Part shown: positions 15,789-23,379 of the stretch, piece by piece
How positions within the stretch are numbered: position 1 is the stretch's first letter
How the letters are laid out: each line of letters opens with the position of its first letter
Assembly: GCA_035606915.1 (NCBI GenBank)
Contig: DATNDU010000195.1
Span: forward strand, 1 to 27,752
Length of the DNA: 27,752 nucleotides
Source: Roseiarcus sp035606915
Lineage (GTDB): Bacteria; Pseudomonadota; Alphaproteobacteria; Rhizobiales; Beijerinckiaceae
Direction of reading: 5' to 3'
Program-made: the position numbers and the translations under genes
Notes under the pieces: model-generated
The model's database searches: none
What the model saw: only the letters and a program-made list of their open reading frames with translations
What the model was told of the DNA's origin: nothing

Positions 15789-16708
15789 GGGCTGATCGGC
15801 TTGTCGTTTTCGTCGAGCAGCGGCACGCCATAGCCGCGCAGGATGGTCTCGATCTCGGTTCGGTTGTGCGCGATCAGCTTGTTGAGGGCGCGCTTCCAGT
15901 GCTGATCGGAATGGCGCACGCCCATCGCGATGCGATAGACGAGCTTCGGCCCGCCAGTCTCCTTCACCAGCGGCTGCACCGCGATCGGCGTATGAGCCGT
16001 GCGCGCGTAGAAACCGCCGAGCGGCCCCCATACCAGCGCGACGTCGATGACGCCTTTGTCGAGATCGGCCATCATCTGCGCGCTCGGCGATTCGAAGCGA
16101 GTGTCGACGACCAGCTCGTAGGACTTGATATGATCGAGCAGGCCGTTGGCGGCGAGATAAGTCACCGGCGGCGTACCGCCGATGACGCCGATCTTGGCGG
16201 TCTTCAGGCGTGGGTCGCTCAGCGAATCAAGCCCCGCCAGCGGTCCGTTCTTGGTGTAGGCGGCGGCGTAGGCGGTGCGGTAATAGGGATTGGTCGGTTG
16301 CACCATGTTGTCGCCGAGCGCGACGCCCAAGACGACGTCGCAGTGCAGCGCGTTGAGCGTATTGCGGATGAAGCCGGTCGCGTCGGGATAGTAGGTGTAG
16401 GCCAGATCCTTGCCAAGCTGCTTGGCGAACAGGGCGGCGATCTTGTTCTCGAAGCCTTCGCCGGCCTCGTTGGAGAACGGCAGGTCGCGCGGGTCGGCGC
16501 AAGCGCGGAACACATGCGGATCGACGAGTTCAAGCGCACCGTTGGCGTCGGCGTTCTGCGCCCGCGCCGTTGCCAGCGGCATGCCCAGCGCCAACGCCAG
16601 CGCCGCCGCGCCGAACCACCGCCATCTCGCCGCCGGCCGCGCGGCGGCGCCGGGGATCGCCGAGGGCGCCCGCGACAGAATTTCGGCAGCGCCAGAGTCT
16701 CGTTCCAA
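15785..16708 (-). CDS. xoxJ: XoxJ, quinoprotein dehydrogenase-associated periplasmic binding protein
   Basis: The 307-aa product is of the solute-binding-protein fold and belongs to the MxaJ/XoxJ group, which is thought to help mature or activate the PQQ methanol dehydrogenase. A long N-terminus with a hydrophobic segment (WFGAAALALALGMPLATARAQ) leads to the mature part with FRACADPRDLPFSNEAGEGFENKIAALF, split across the usual SBP start. DVVLGVALGDNMVQPTNPYYRT and IGVIGGTPPVTYLAANGL follow. The start is TTG at 16708, supported by a strong AAGGAGG nine bases upstream. It lies 67 bp after xoxG and overlaps the next gene, so it belongs to the xox operon. Confidence 0.9.
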   Translation of the reverse strand: MERDSGAAEILSRAPSAIPGAAARPAARWRWFGAAALALALGMPLATARAQNADANGALELVDPHVFRACADPRDLPFSNEAGEGFENKIAALFAKQLGKDLAYTYYPDATGFIRNTLNALHCDVVLGVALGDNMVQPTNPYYRTAYAAAYTKNGPLAGLDSLSDPRLKTAKIGVIGGTPPVTYLAANGLLDHIKSYELVVDTRFESPSAQMMADLDKGVIDVALVWGPLGGFYARTAHTPIAVQPLVKETGGPKLVYRIAMGVRHSDQHWKRALNKLIAHNRTEIETILRGYGVPLLDENDKPISP

Positions 16709-16717
16709 CGTCGCTAG

Positions 16718-16724
16718 CCTCCTT
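16718..16724 (-). promoter_or_regulatory. Ribosome binding site deciding the TTG start of xoxJ
   Basis: AAGGAGG on the - strand sits nine bases before TTG at 16708. No ATG or GTG lies at a suitable distance, so the non-ATG start is supported by this site. Confidence 0.75.
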
Positions 16725-16775
16725 GTCCGATCCGTCTCGCCGGCGCGCGCACTTTGCGCCCAAGCGTCGAGCGGA

Positions 16776-17306
16776 TCAATCGTCCGCCATGCATTTGTCT
16801 TCGTTGGCGCCGTATTGGTCCGTCGCTGCCACGTGTTTGGCCGGCCGGCCGCGCCCTAGGGCGCCCGTCGAGCGTGCGCGCAGATAGACGTAGATATCGT
16901 TGAGATAGCAGGTCACGTTCTTGTTCTCGGCGAAGGACGGCATGACGTTGTCCTTGCCATTGAGGAAGTCCTTGCGTCCGTTGACCACGGTGCCGGCGAA
17001 GGTCGCGTAGTCCATGGTCTTCAGCGAATCCGCCAACGCCGGGGCGAACGAGGACCCACTGCCGTCGGGGCCATGGCAGACGTTGCAAGTGGAGTTGAAG
17101 CGCCGGAAACCGTTGAAGGTGGCGTAATCAACCGTGCCGTCCTTGTCTATCTTGTAAGTTGGATCGCCGCTCTTATCGCGCCAATAGCCGTCGTCGCCTT
17201 GTTTGACTGCCGCCGGATTGCCTGGCGGGTCCGCCTTGGCGACAACGATGCCGGATGAAAGACCCACCGCCAGGGTCAATAAAAATCGCCAAACGGGAAA
17301 TTTCAC
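16776..17306 (-). CDS. xoxG: XoxG, c-type cytochrome electron acceptor of XoxF
   Basis: A periplasmic monohaem cytochrome, 176 aa with its signal peptide (MKFPVWRFLLTLAVGLSSG), that accepts electrons from XoxF. The haem site is CNVCHGPDGSG (C74, C77, H78) with Met122 (NVMPSF) as probable axial ligand. Two extra cysteines at 133 and 172 fit the 'methanol metabolism-related four-cysteine cytochrome' family. GTG at 17306 is chosen because GGGAGGG lies eight bases upstream and it gives a standard signal peptide. An ATG at 17351 has no ribosome binding site and abuts a terminator-like hairpin. It follows xoxF on the same strand. Confidence 0.93.
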   Translation of the reverse strand: MKFPVWRFLLTLAVGLSSGIVVAKADPPGNPAAVKQGDDGYWRDKSGDPTYKIDKDGTVDYATFNGFRRFNSTCNVCHGPDGSGSSFAPALADSLKTMDYATFAGTVVNGRKDFLNGKDNVMPSFAENKNVTCYLNDIYVYLRARSTGALGRGRPAKHVAATDQYGANEDKCMADD

Positions 17307-17314
17307 GAAACCTG

Positions 17315-17321
17315 CCCTCCC
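17315..17321 (-). promoter_or_regulatory. Ribosome binding site deciding the GTG start of xoxG
   Basis: GGGAGGG on the - strand, eight bases before the GTG at 17306. It favours this start over the ATG 15 codons upstream. Confidence 0.7.
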
Positions 17322-17350
17322 AGGACGCCAACCGAGAAGCGTCTGTTTCA

Positions 17351-17390
17351 TAAGAAAGTCCGGCGTTCGGCAACTCCCGATCCGCCGGAC
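17351..17390 (-). terminator. Terminator-like hairpin (attenuator) between xoxF and xoxG
   Basis: On the - strand GTCCGGCG (17390-17383) pairs perfectly with CGCCGGAC (17365-17358) around a 17-nt loop that can add a CGG/CCG pairing. It is followed by TTTCTTA (17357-17351). A 14-bp palindrome AGACGATATCGTCT (17405-17418) lies directly after the xoxF coding region and could add a second small stem. Partial termination here would lower xoxG and xoxJ expression relative to xoxF. Confidence 0.6.
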
Positions 17391-17417
17391 TCAACCTTTA
17401 CATCAGACGATATCGTC

Positions 17418-19232
17418 TCAGTCGGTCGGCAGCGCGAACACCGTCAACACGCCGCCGAGCGCGGTATAATCGGACAGCGCCTTATAGCCGCCGACCGCGC
17501 CGAGGCCGTCGTTGGGCTTGGTGAGGCCGGCCGCCAGACCAATGCCCGCCCAGCCGCCGACGCCCGACAGCACCGCGACATATTGCTTGCCGGCGTGCTC
17601 GTAAGTCATCACGTTGCCGATGATGCCCGACGGGGTCTTGAACTTATAGAGCAGCTTGCCGGTCTTGGCGTCGACCGCCTTCAGATAGCCTTCCAACGTG
17701 CCGTAGAACACCACGCCGCCGGCCGTCGCCAGGGCGCCGCCCCAAGCCGAGAACTGCTCGGGATCGGACCAGACGATCTTGCCAGTCTTGCCGTCCCAGG
17801 CGATGAAGTTGCCCATGTTGCTGTCGCCCTTGGGCGGATACATCGACAACGTCGCCCCGACATAGGGCTGGCCGGCGGTGTAGCTGACCTTGAACGGCTC
17901 GTAGTCCATGCAGACATGGTTGGTCGGCACGTAGAACAGCTCGGTCTGCGGCGAATAGGCCGCCGGCTGCTCGTCCTTGGAGCCGAGCGCCGCCGGGCAG
18001 ATGCCCTGCACGTTGACGTCTGTCTTCTCCGTCGACATCGCCTTGACGCGGATCGGACGGCCATAGTCCGGCGAGCTCTTGTCCATGTTGATGCCGGTGG
18101 CCCAGTTGACCTTCGGATCGAACTTCTGCGCCACCAGCAACTCGCCGTCGGTGCGGTCGAGCGTGTAGCCGAAGCCGTTGCGGTCGAAGTGCGTCAGCAA
18201 GTGGCGCTCTTTGCCGTCGATCTTCTGATCGGTGAGAATCATCTCGTTGACGCCGTCATAATCCCACTCGTCGTGGGGCGTCATCTGATAGACCCACTTG
18301 GCCATGCCCGTGTCGGCGTCGCGCGCAAAGATGGTCATTGACCATTTGTTGTCGCCGGGGCGCTGCGCCGGGTTCCAGGTCGAGGGGTTGCCGGAGCCAT
18401 AATAGATCAGGTTCAGCTTCGGATCATAGGCATACCAGCCCCAGGTGTCGCCGCCGCCGATCTTCCACTCGTCGCCCTTCCAGGAATTGAGGCTGGAATC
18501 CTTGCCGATCGGCTTGCCGAGCGAGGTGGTCTTCTCCGGATCGACCATGATGTCGGAATCCGGGCCTTCCGAATAGGCGCGCCAAGCCAGCTTGCCGTCC
18601 TTGAGGTCGTAGGCCGACATCCAGCCGCGCACGCCGAACTCGCCGCCGGAGACGCCGATGTACACCTTATCCTTGACGATGAGCGGCGCGTCGGTGCCGC
18701 TCTCGCCCCTCGATCCCGTCACCGAGGTGGCGTCCTTCACCGACCAATCGACCTTGCCGGTCTTGGCGTCGAGCGCCACCAGCGTCGTGTCGGCCTGATG
18801 CAGCACTATCTTGCCGTCGCCATAGGCGAGCCCGCGGTTGACGGTGTCGCAGCACATGATGGGAATGACGTTCGGGTCCTGCTTGGGCTCATACTTCCAC
18901 AGGATCTTGCCGTCGTTGTTGAGGTCGAGAGCGTAGACGATGTTGGGGAACGGCGTGGTGACGTACATGACGTCGCCGACGACCAGCGGCGCACCCTCGT
19001 GACCGCGCAACACGCCGGTCGAGAACTGCCACGCCGGCGCCAGCTTGCCGACGTTCGCCGTGGTGATTTGATTCAATGTGGAGTAGGCGGTCGCCGCATA
19101 GTTGGCGCGCGGCGTCACCCATTGCTTGGCGTCCTGTTGCATAGCCAGCAGCGGATCGTCAGCGGCGTATGCAAAACTCGCCGCGCAGAACGCTGCGGCG
19201 CTCAAGCACGTCGCAAGAAGATATTTGCGCAT
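17418..19232 (-). CDS. xoxF: XoxF, lanthanide-dependent PQQ methanol dehydrogenase
   Basis: Periplasmic quinoprotein beta-propeller enzyme that oxidises methanol (and possibly formaldehyde) with PQQ and a lanthanide ion. The 604-aa precursor has a signal peptide (MRKYLLATCLSAAAFCAASFAYA). Key features are the vicinal disulfide CC at 127-128, the metal ligands E198 (SGGEFGVRG) and N282 (GSGNPSTWNP), and the catalytic Asp in HDEWDYDGVNE (D324). The additional Asp two residues on (D326) is the lanthanide ligand that MxaF lacks. ATG at 19232 with a strong GGGAGGAG just upstream sets the start; 15 upstream in-frame codons are spurious. It is the first gene of xoxF-xoxG-xoxJ-CxxxCW. Clade XoxF5 is likely but inferred. 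Confidence 0.97.
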   Translation of the reverse strand: MRKYLLATCLSAAAFCAASFAYAADDPLLAMQQDAKQWVTPRANYAATAYSTLNQITTANVGKLAPAWQFSTGVLRGHEGAPLVVGDVMYVTTPFPNIVYALDLNNDGKILWKYEPKQDPNVIPIMCCDTVNRGLAYGDGKIVLHQADTTLVALDAKTGKVDWSVKDATSVTGSRGESGTDAPLIVKDKVYIGVSGGEFGVRGWMSAYDLKDGKLAWRAYSEGPDSDIMVDPEKTTSLGKPIGKDSSLNSWKGDEWKIGGGDTWGWYAYDPKLNLIYYGSGNPSTWNPAQRPGDNKWSMTIFARDADTGMAKWVYQMTPHDEWDYDGVNEMILTDQKIDGKERHLLTHFDRNGFGYTLDRTDGELLVAQKFDPKVNWATGINMDKSSPDYGRPIRVKAMSTEKTDVNVQGICPAALGSKDEQPAAYSPQTELFYVPTNHVCMDYEPFKVSYTAGQPYVGATLSMYPPKGDSNMGNFIAWDGKTGKIVWSDPEQFSAWGGALATAGGVVFYGTLEGYLKAVDAKTGKLLYKFKTPSGIIGNVMTYEHAGKQYVAVLSGVGGWAGIGLAAGLTKPNDGLGAVGGYKALSDYTALGGVLTVFALPTD

Positions 19233-19566
19233 TTTTGCTCCTCCCATACATCTTAATATTCGCAACAGCGCATACACATGCGTCGCGCGCCGTCGCCAAT
19301 GGCGACACCTGTCATGGGGATTCGTGACCGGCAGCGTGTCACAACAGTCAAGACTCAGGCATCTTCCCTACCGGGAATCTTGCCTGCTTGCGAAGATGCG
19401 TCGAGGCTCCCTATCCTCGACGCCCGTGAAGCCGGTTACTCCCGCATTCTATTTCGACGCCCCCGCCAGCGCAAGCGAAAATTCGAGGACTTGACAATTT
19501 TCAGGCATGACCGGCTAAGGCTTGCTTTATAAGTAGCGTCTACTGAACGAAGCTCAATCAATCAAA
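19233..19566. promoter_or_regulatory. Divergent control region of xoxF and the SoxH-like gene
   Basis: This is 334 bp between the oppositely oriented starts. It includes a GTGAC-N9-GTCAC inverted repeat (19324-19342), about 90 bp upstream of the xoxF start, and a TTGACA (19491-19496) pointing toward the + strand gene without a good -10 partner at 17 bp. Lanthanide or methanol control would be expected here from known xox biology, but I cannot identify a specific operator. Confidence 0.4.
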
Positions 19567-20562
19567 ATGACAATGGTGCAACGCAGCATGAATTCGCCGC
19601 CGCGCAGATCGCCGGCGCGGCGATTACCGGGCTGGGCGGCTCTCATTCTTCTCTTTGGCCACCCGCTTGTCTGGAGCCAGCAAGCGGCCGCCGCGCCGCG
19701 CGACGATTTTGCATTGCAGCAAATCGCGCCCGGCGTTTACGCCCATGAGGGCGCCATCGCGGACGCCGACGCGATCAACCAGGGCGACATCGCCAACGTC
19801 GGCTTGGTGATTGGCGCGCGCGGCGTCGCCGTCATCGACGCCGGCGGCAGCGTCGCGGTCGGCCGGCGTTTCCTCGCCGCCATCCGCAACCTCACCGACA
19901 AGCCGATTCTCTATGTCATCAACACGCATGAACATCCCGATCACGTTTTCGGCGATGCGGCGTTTTCAGGCCTCGGCGCCGTCTTCGTCGGCCACAAGAA
20001 CCTGCCGCGCGCGCTCGCCGCCCGCGGCCCGTTCTATCTCAAGCAATTCCGCCCGATCCTCGGCGACGCCGCGATCAACGAGGTGCGGCTCGTCGCGCCG
20101 ACGCTGCTGGTTTCCGACACAATGTCGCTCGACCTCGGCGGCCGCCAGTTGACGCTGAAGGCTTGGCCGCCCGCGCACACCGATTGCGACCTCACCATTT
20201 ATGATTCGCAGAGCCACACGCTGTTCGCCGGCGATCTCGTGTTCAACGAACACTTGCCGGTGATTGACGGCTCAATCAAAGGTTGGATGAAGACCCTCGA
20301 CGAACTGGCCGCCATTCCCGCCGCGCGCGTCGTGCCCGGACATGGGCCGGTCGGCGAGCCGTGGCCCGCCGCGCTGAACGACGAGCGGCGCTATTTCGAC
20401 ACATTGTCGCGCGATATCAAAGCCGCGCTCGCGCGGGGCCTCGACATGCGCAGCGCCGCCGCCGCTGCTGCTGCCTCGGAGCGGCCGAAATGGAAGCTGT
20501 TTGACGCCTACAACGCGCGCAACGCCGTCGACGCCTACGCCGAATACGAGTGGGATCGCTGA
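19567..20562 (+). CDS. Quinoprotein relay system zinc metallohydrolase (SoxH-like)
   Basis: A predicted exported metallo-beta-lactamase-fold hydrolase, 331 aa. An arginine-rich start (PPRRSPARRLPG) precedes a hydrophobic segment (WAALILLFGHPLVW) and AAAA, a signal peptide with some twin-arginine-like character. Zinc ligands are THEHPDHVFGD (120-130), the histidine in PPAHTDCDL, the Asp in LFAGDLVF and the histidine in PGHGPVG. The best match is the SoxH-like group that accompanies PQQ dehydrogenases ('metallohydrolase 2'). Its substrate is unknown; a thiol-ester on the SoxYZ-like carrier encoded next is an attractive guess. Start codons at 19567, 19573 and 19588 are possible and none has a strong ribosome binding site. 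Confidence 0.85.
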   Translation: MTMVQRSMNSPPRRSPARRLPGWAALILLFGHPLVWSQQAAAAPRDDFALQQIAPGVYAHEGAIADADAINQGDIANVGLVIGARGVAVIDAGGSVAVGRRFLAAIRNLTDKPILYVINTHEHPDHVFGDAAFSGLGAVFVGHKNLPRALAARGPFYLKQFRPILGDAAINEVRLVAPTLLVSDTMSLDLGGRQLTLKAWPPAHTDCDLTIYDSQSHTLFAGDLVFNEHLPVIDGSIKGWMKTLDELAAIPAARVVPGHGPVGEPWPAALNDERRYFDTLSRDIKAALARGLDMRSAAAAAAASERPKWKLFDAYNARNAVDAYAEYEWDR

Positions 20563-20594
20563 CGGCAGCGCCACCCAGGGTCAGAGTTCCTACT

Positions 20595-21401
20595 ATGAAC
20601 ATGCTTCGCTGCCTCGTTCTCATCGGTTTCGTCGCCACCGGCGCCGCAGCGCAACCGGCGCCTGATTCGCAGACAAGGCCTGATTCATGGGACAATATAA
20701 AGATACAATTGTTCAAAGATGCGCCGATCGCGCAGGATAATACTTTCGTATCGTTGACCGCGCCGCCGCGCGCTGAAGACGCGGCGCTGACGCCGGTGAC
20801 GATGAGCGTGCATGTGCCGAAGGGCGACACGCGCCGCGTCGTCAAGCTGAGCCTGGTGATCGACGAGAATCCCGTGCCGCTCGCCGGCGCGTTCACGCTC
20901 GGACCGAAAGCCGACGTCACCAGCCTCGCCACGCGGGTGCGCGTCGACGCCTACACCTATATACGCCTGATCGCCCAACTCAGCGACGGCAGCCTGCATA
21001 TGACGAAGGCTTACGTGAAAGCGGCCGGCGGCTGCTCGGCCCCAGCGACCAAATCGCCCGACGAGGCCAACAAAGATCTCGGCAAGATGAAGCTGCGCGT
21101 CATCGCCGACGCTGGCCCCGGCCGCGGCGATTTTGTCGTGATGCTGCATCATCCCAACAATACCGGCATGCAGATGGACCAAGTGACGCGGCTTTACACA
21201 CTGGCGCGTTATGTGGATCACCTCGCCGTCTATCAGGGCGATGATCTCGTCTTCGCGGTCGAGGGCGGCATTTCGATCAGCGAGAATCCGAATTTCCGCG
21301 TCGACTTCGCCCGCAATGGCGCCAAGTCGCTGCGCGTCGACGCCCGCGACATCGACAACACGCATTTCCACGACGCCTGGCCGCTCGCCAGCGGCTCCTG
21401 A
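20595..21401 (+). CDS. Quinoprotein dehydrogenase-associated fused SoxYZ-like carrier
   Basis: A predicted periplasmic protein of 268 aa with a signal peptide (MNMLRCLVLIGFVATGAAAQ). The first half resembles SoxY and ends in KAAGGCSAP, whose Cys147 corresponds to the swinging-arm cysteine of the SoxY GGCGG tail. The second half (about 165-268; KLRVIADAGPGRGDFVVMLHHPNNTGMQ and so on) resembles SoxZ. Sox proteins carry sulfur intermediates on this cysteine, but no other sulfur oxidation genes are here, so the cargo in PQQ systems is unknown. It follows the SoxH-like gene by 32 bp. The ATG at 20595 gives the signal peptide; upstream in-frame codons from 20550 do not. Confidence 0.87.
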   Translation: MNMLRCLVLIGFVATGAAAQPAPDSQTRPDSWDNIKIQLFKDAPIAQDNTFVSLTAPPRAEDAALTPVTMSVHVPKGDTRRVVKLSLVIDENPVPLAGAFTLGPKADVTSLATRVRVDAYTYIRLIAQLSDGSLHMTKAYVKAAGGCSAPATKSPDEANKDLGKMKLRVIADAGPGRGDFVVMLHHPNNTGMQMDQVTRLYTLARYVDHLAVYQGDDLVFAVEGGISISENPNFRVDFARNGAKSLRVDARDIDNTHFHDAWPLASGS

Positions 21402-21403
21402 TC

Positions 21404-21745
21404 TCAGAAGCAGCGGATTTCCGATTCCGCCTGCGCGCGCCGCAGGGTGACGAGTTTACTCCTGGCGAGCGCCGACGCCTTGATGGCGCGGCCAGGGGCG
21501 CCGCTGTCCTGGATCATCGAGGCCACCGTTTCGCCGGAGACATAGGCGTCATAGGGCAGCAGCGAGGCGATGACGTCGATCGAGCACGAACAGCGTTCGA
21601 GCGCGTCGTGCGTTTCGCCGTTGGTCTTCATGCAGGCGAACACATAATCGGCGCGCGCGTCGGTCGGGTAATCGTTGAGCGCGGAGACCGCGGCCTGCGC
21701 CGGCAGGCCGGCGAGCAGCGCCAAAGCGATGAGAAAGGCGCGCAT
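21404..21745 (-). CDS. Small secreted cysteine-containing protein of methylotrophy clusters
   Basis: A 113-aa product with a signal peptide (MRAFLIALALLAGLPAQAAV). The mature part has cysteines in DYVFACMKTN, ALERCSCSIDVIASLLPYDAYV and EIRCF, giving four that could form disulfides or bind a cofactor. Similar small periplasmic proteins occur next to PQQ dehydrogenase genes in methylotrophs, but no function is assigned. AGGAGG stands just upstream of the ATG at 21745. It lies 26 bp after mfnF on the same strand and ends 2 bp from the SoxYZ-like gene convergently. The longer frame above it is a shadow of mfnF. Confidence 0.82.
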   Translation of the reverse strand: MRAFLIALALLAGLPAQAAVSALNDYPTDARADYVFACMKTNGETHDALERCSCSIDVIASLLPYDAYVSGETVASMIQDSGAPGRAIKASALARSKLVTLRRAQAESEIRCF

Positions 21746-21771
21746 GTTTCCTCCTAAAACTGTAGCCGGCC

Positions 21772-22785
21772 CTATAGCACGTTCGCCAGCAGCAGCGCGA
21801 TGGCGGCGGCCGGCGCGCACAGCGAGGCCTCGTCGCCGCCGCCGGTGAGTTCGGCGAAGCGCAAGCTCGGCAAGCCGAGCCGCCGCGCCGCCTCGCGCGC
21901 CATCGCCTCGCCGGCGCCGGCGATCACCGCCGGAGCGCCCGGAGCGAGATCGCCGCGCGACAGCCGCAGGAAAGCGGCGTCGCAGATGTCGCGCGTCTGC
22001 GCCTCGGCGAACCAGGCGGCGAGCCGCCGCCACGCCTCCGGCGGCGCCTCCCGCGCCTCGCGGCCGATCATGCGGGCGAGCCGCGCGCGAGAGGCGGCGG
22101 GGCTCTTGTCGCGGCCGTCGGCGGTCGCCATCAGGTCGGCGGCGGCGTCGAGTTCGCCCAGCAGGCGGTGAACATCGGCGGCGCTGGCGAAATATTCGTT
22201 CATCAGCGGCGTCCACTGGCCCGCGAACGGCGCCCGCGCCGCCATCGCCATGACAAAGGAGCGCGTCAGGCCGGTATAGACAAGTTCGCCATGGGTGAGG
22301 CGCGAGGCGTCGTCAACGCCGATCGCGGCGACGCGGCCGCCGACGATGGGGATGAGGTCGGTGGTGGTCGAGCCGATGTCGATGAACAGCGCGTCGGCGA
22401 CTTTCAGCGCCGTCGCCTGCGCGCTCGCCCGCCAGTTGGCCGAGGCGACGCTCGCCGCTTGCTCGGCAGCCTCCTCGATGCGCACAAAGCCGGCGGGGCC
22501 GGCGTAAAGGCGCGGCGCCGGCAGATGGCGGGCGGCGATGGCGGCCAGGCCAACCACGCCCTCGCGACGCGAAGCGAAGGCGTCGCAGAGTTCGCCGCTC
22601 ATGGTGACGCCGTGGGCGTCGGCGGCCCCAAGGCGGCCGACGAGATCGGCGAAAGCGGCGTCCAGGCAGGCGAGCCCCTGCCACAGCGGAGTCGCGGCCT
22701 GCGCGGCGGCGACGATGCGGCCGTCCTTGGCGCGCGCGCCCTTCAGATGGGCGCCGCCGATGTCCCAGCCGATGGTCGTCGTCAT
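21772..22785 (-). CDS. mfnF: MfnF-type enzyme, H4MPT-linked C1 transfer / methanofuran synthesis
   Basis: A 337-aa ASKHA/hydantoinase-like protein of the H4MPT-linked 'one-carbon' family. The archaeal member MfnF joins the tyramine-derived part to the aminomethylfuran phosphate in methanofuran synthesis, so a matching role is inferred here. Features are the N-terminal phosphate motif IGWDIGGAHLKGA (5-17), SGELCDAFASRREGV (63-77) and the second phosphate motif ALFIDIGSTTTDLIPI (132-147), with GVDDASRLTHGELVYTGLTRS after it. A strong GGGAGGAG is five bases before the ATG. It complements MfnB encoded at 13376-14515. Confidence 0.9.
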   Translation of the reverse strand: MTTTIGWDIGGAHLKGARAKDGRIVAAAQAATPLWQGLACLDAAFADLVGRLGAADAHGVTMSGELCDAFASRREGVVGLAAIAARHLPAPRLYAGPAGFVRIEEAAEQAASVASANWRASAQATALKVADALFIDIGSTTTDLIPIVGGRVAAIGVDDASRLTHGELVYTGLTRSFVMAMAARAPFAGQWTPLMNEYFASAADVHRLLGELDAAADLMATADGRDKSPAASRARLARMIGREAREAPPEAWRRLAAWFAEAQTRDICDAAFLRLSRGDLAPGAPAVIAGAGEAMAREAARRLGLPSLRFAELTGGGDEASLCAPAAAIALLLANVL

Positions 22786-22844
22786 GGCGTCTCCTCCCGG
22801 GGCGGGGTATGGTCCGATCTCGCGCCACGAGCAAGCAAGCCGCC

Positions 22845-23237
22845 ATGACCCGCCGACTCATTAGTTCCGGCTCCCGTTTCGAGGCCGAGATCGGCTATAG
22901 CCGCGCCGTCGTCGAGGGCGACTTCGTGTTCGTTGCGGGGACGACCGGCTTCGATTACGCTGCGATGACGATCTCGCCCGATCTCGCCGAGCAGACGGAG
23001 CAGGCGCTGCGCAATATCGAGTCGGCGCTGGTCGCGGCGGGCGCGAGCATGGCCGATGTGGTGCGCGCGACCTACATGTTGCCGGTCGCCGCCGATTTTC
23101 CACAATGCTGGCCGGTGTTGCGGCGCTGGTTCGGCGATGTCCGGCCGGCCGCGACGATGATCTCGGTCGGCCTCGCCGATCCGCGAATGCAAATCGAGAT
23201 CGAGGTCACGGCGCTGCGCCGGCAGGCCAAGGTCTGA
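22845..23237 (+). CDS. RidA (YjgF/UK114) family protein
   Basis: A 130-aa protein of the RidA family, whose members hydrolyse reactive enamine/imine intermediates. The start is MTRRLISSGSRFEAEIGYSR, followed by DFVFVAGTTGFDY, QTEQALRNIESAL and the C-terminal VGLADPRMQIEIEVTAL. The archetypal catalytic arginine of RidA is usually near the third strand (about residue 105). Here the stretch around VRPAATMISVGLADPRMQIE has Arg candidates, but I cannot place it firmly. A 12-codon longer start at 22809 is possible but not supported by homology. Divergent from mfnF (59-bp gap). Confidence 0.85.
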   Translation: MTRRLISSGSRFEAEIGYSRAVVEGDFVFVAGTTGFDYAAMTISPDLAEQTEQALRNIESALVAAGASMADVVRATYMLPVAADFPQCWPVLRRWFGDVRPAATMISVGLADPRMQIEIEVTALRRQAKV

Positions 23238-23238
23238 A

Positions 23239-23265
23239 CGGCGGGAAAGGTTTGCCTTCCCGCCG
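23239..23265 (+). terminator. Hairpin after the RidA gene
   Basis: CGGCGGGAAAGG (23239-23250) pairs with CCTTCCCGCCG (23255-23265) with one bulged base and a TTTG loop, directly after the RidA stop. The following CGTTCCTCTTAT has only a weak T-run, so it could be an intrinsic terminator of reduced strength. Confidence 0.55.
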
Positions 23266-23379
23266 CGTTCCTCTTATATAACAAGCTTTCCCATTCAATT
23301 CGCACGAGAGGCCAAGCCTCCCCCTCGTCGCAGGGCGGCGGCGCTTGGTCCAAAGCTTGGCCGAAAACAGGAGTTTCCG

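Noticed and set aside
17307..17351. ATG at 17351 as the xoxG start
   Set aside because: It lacks a ribosome binding site, directly follows a terminator-like hairpin and lengthens the signal peptide unusually; GTG at 17306 has GGGAGGG.
17418..19232. Calling the methanol dehydrogenase MxaF
   Set aside because: The Asp at DYD and the neighbouring xoxG/xoxJ without mxaI indicate XoxF.
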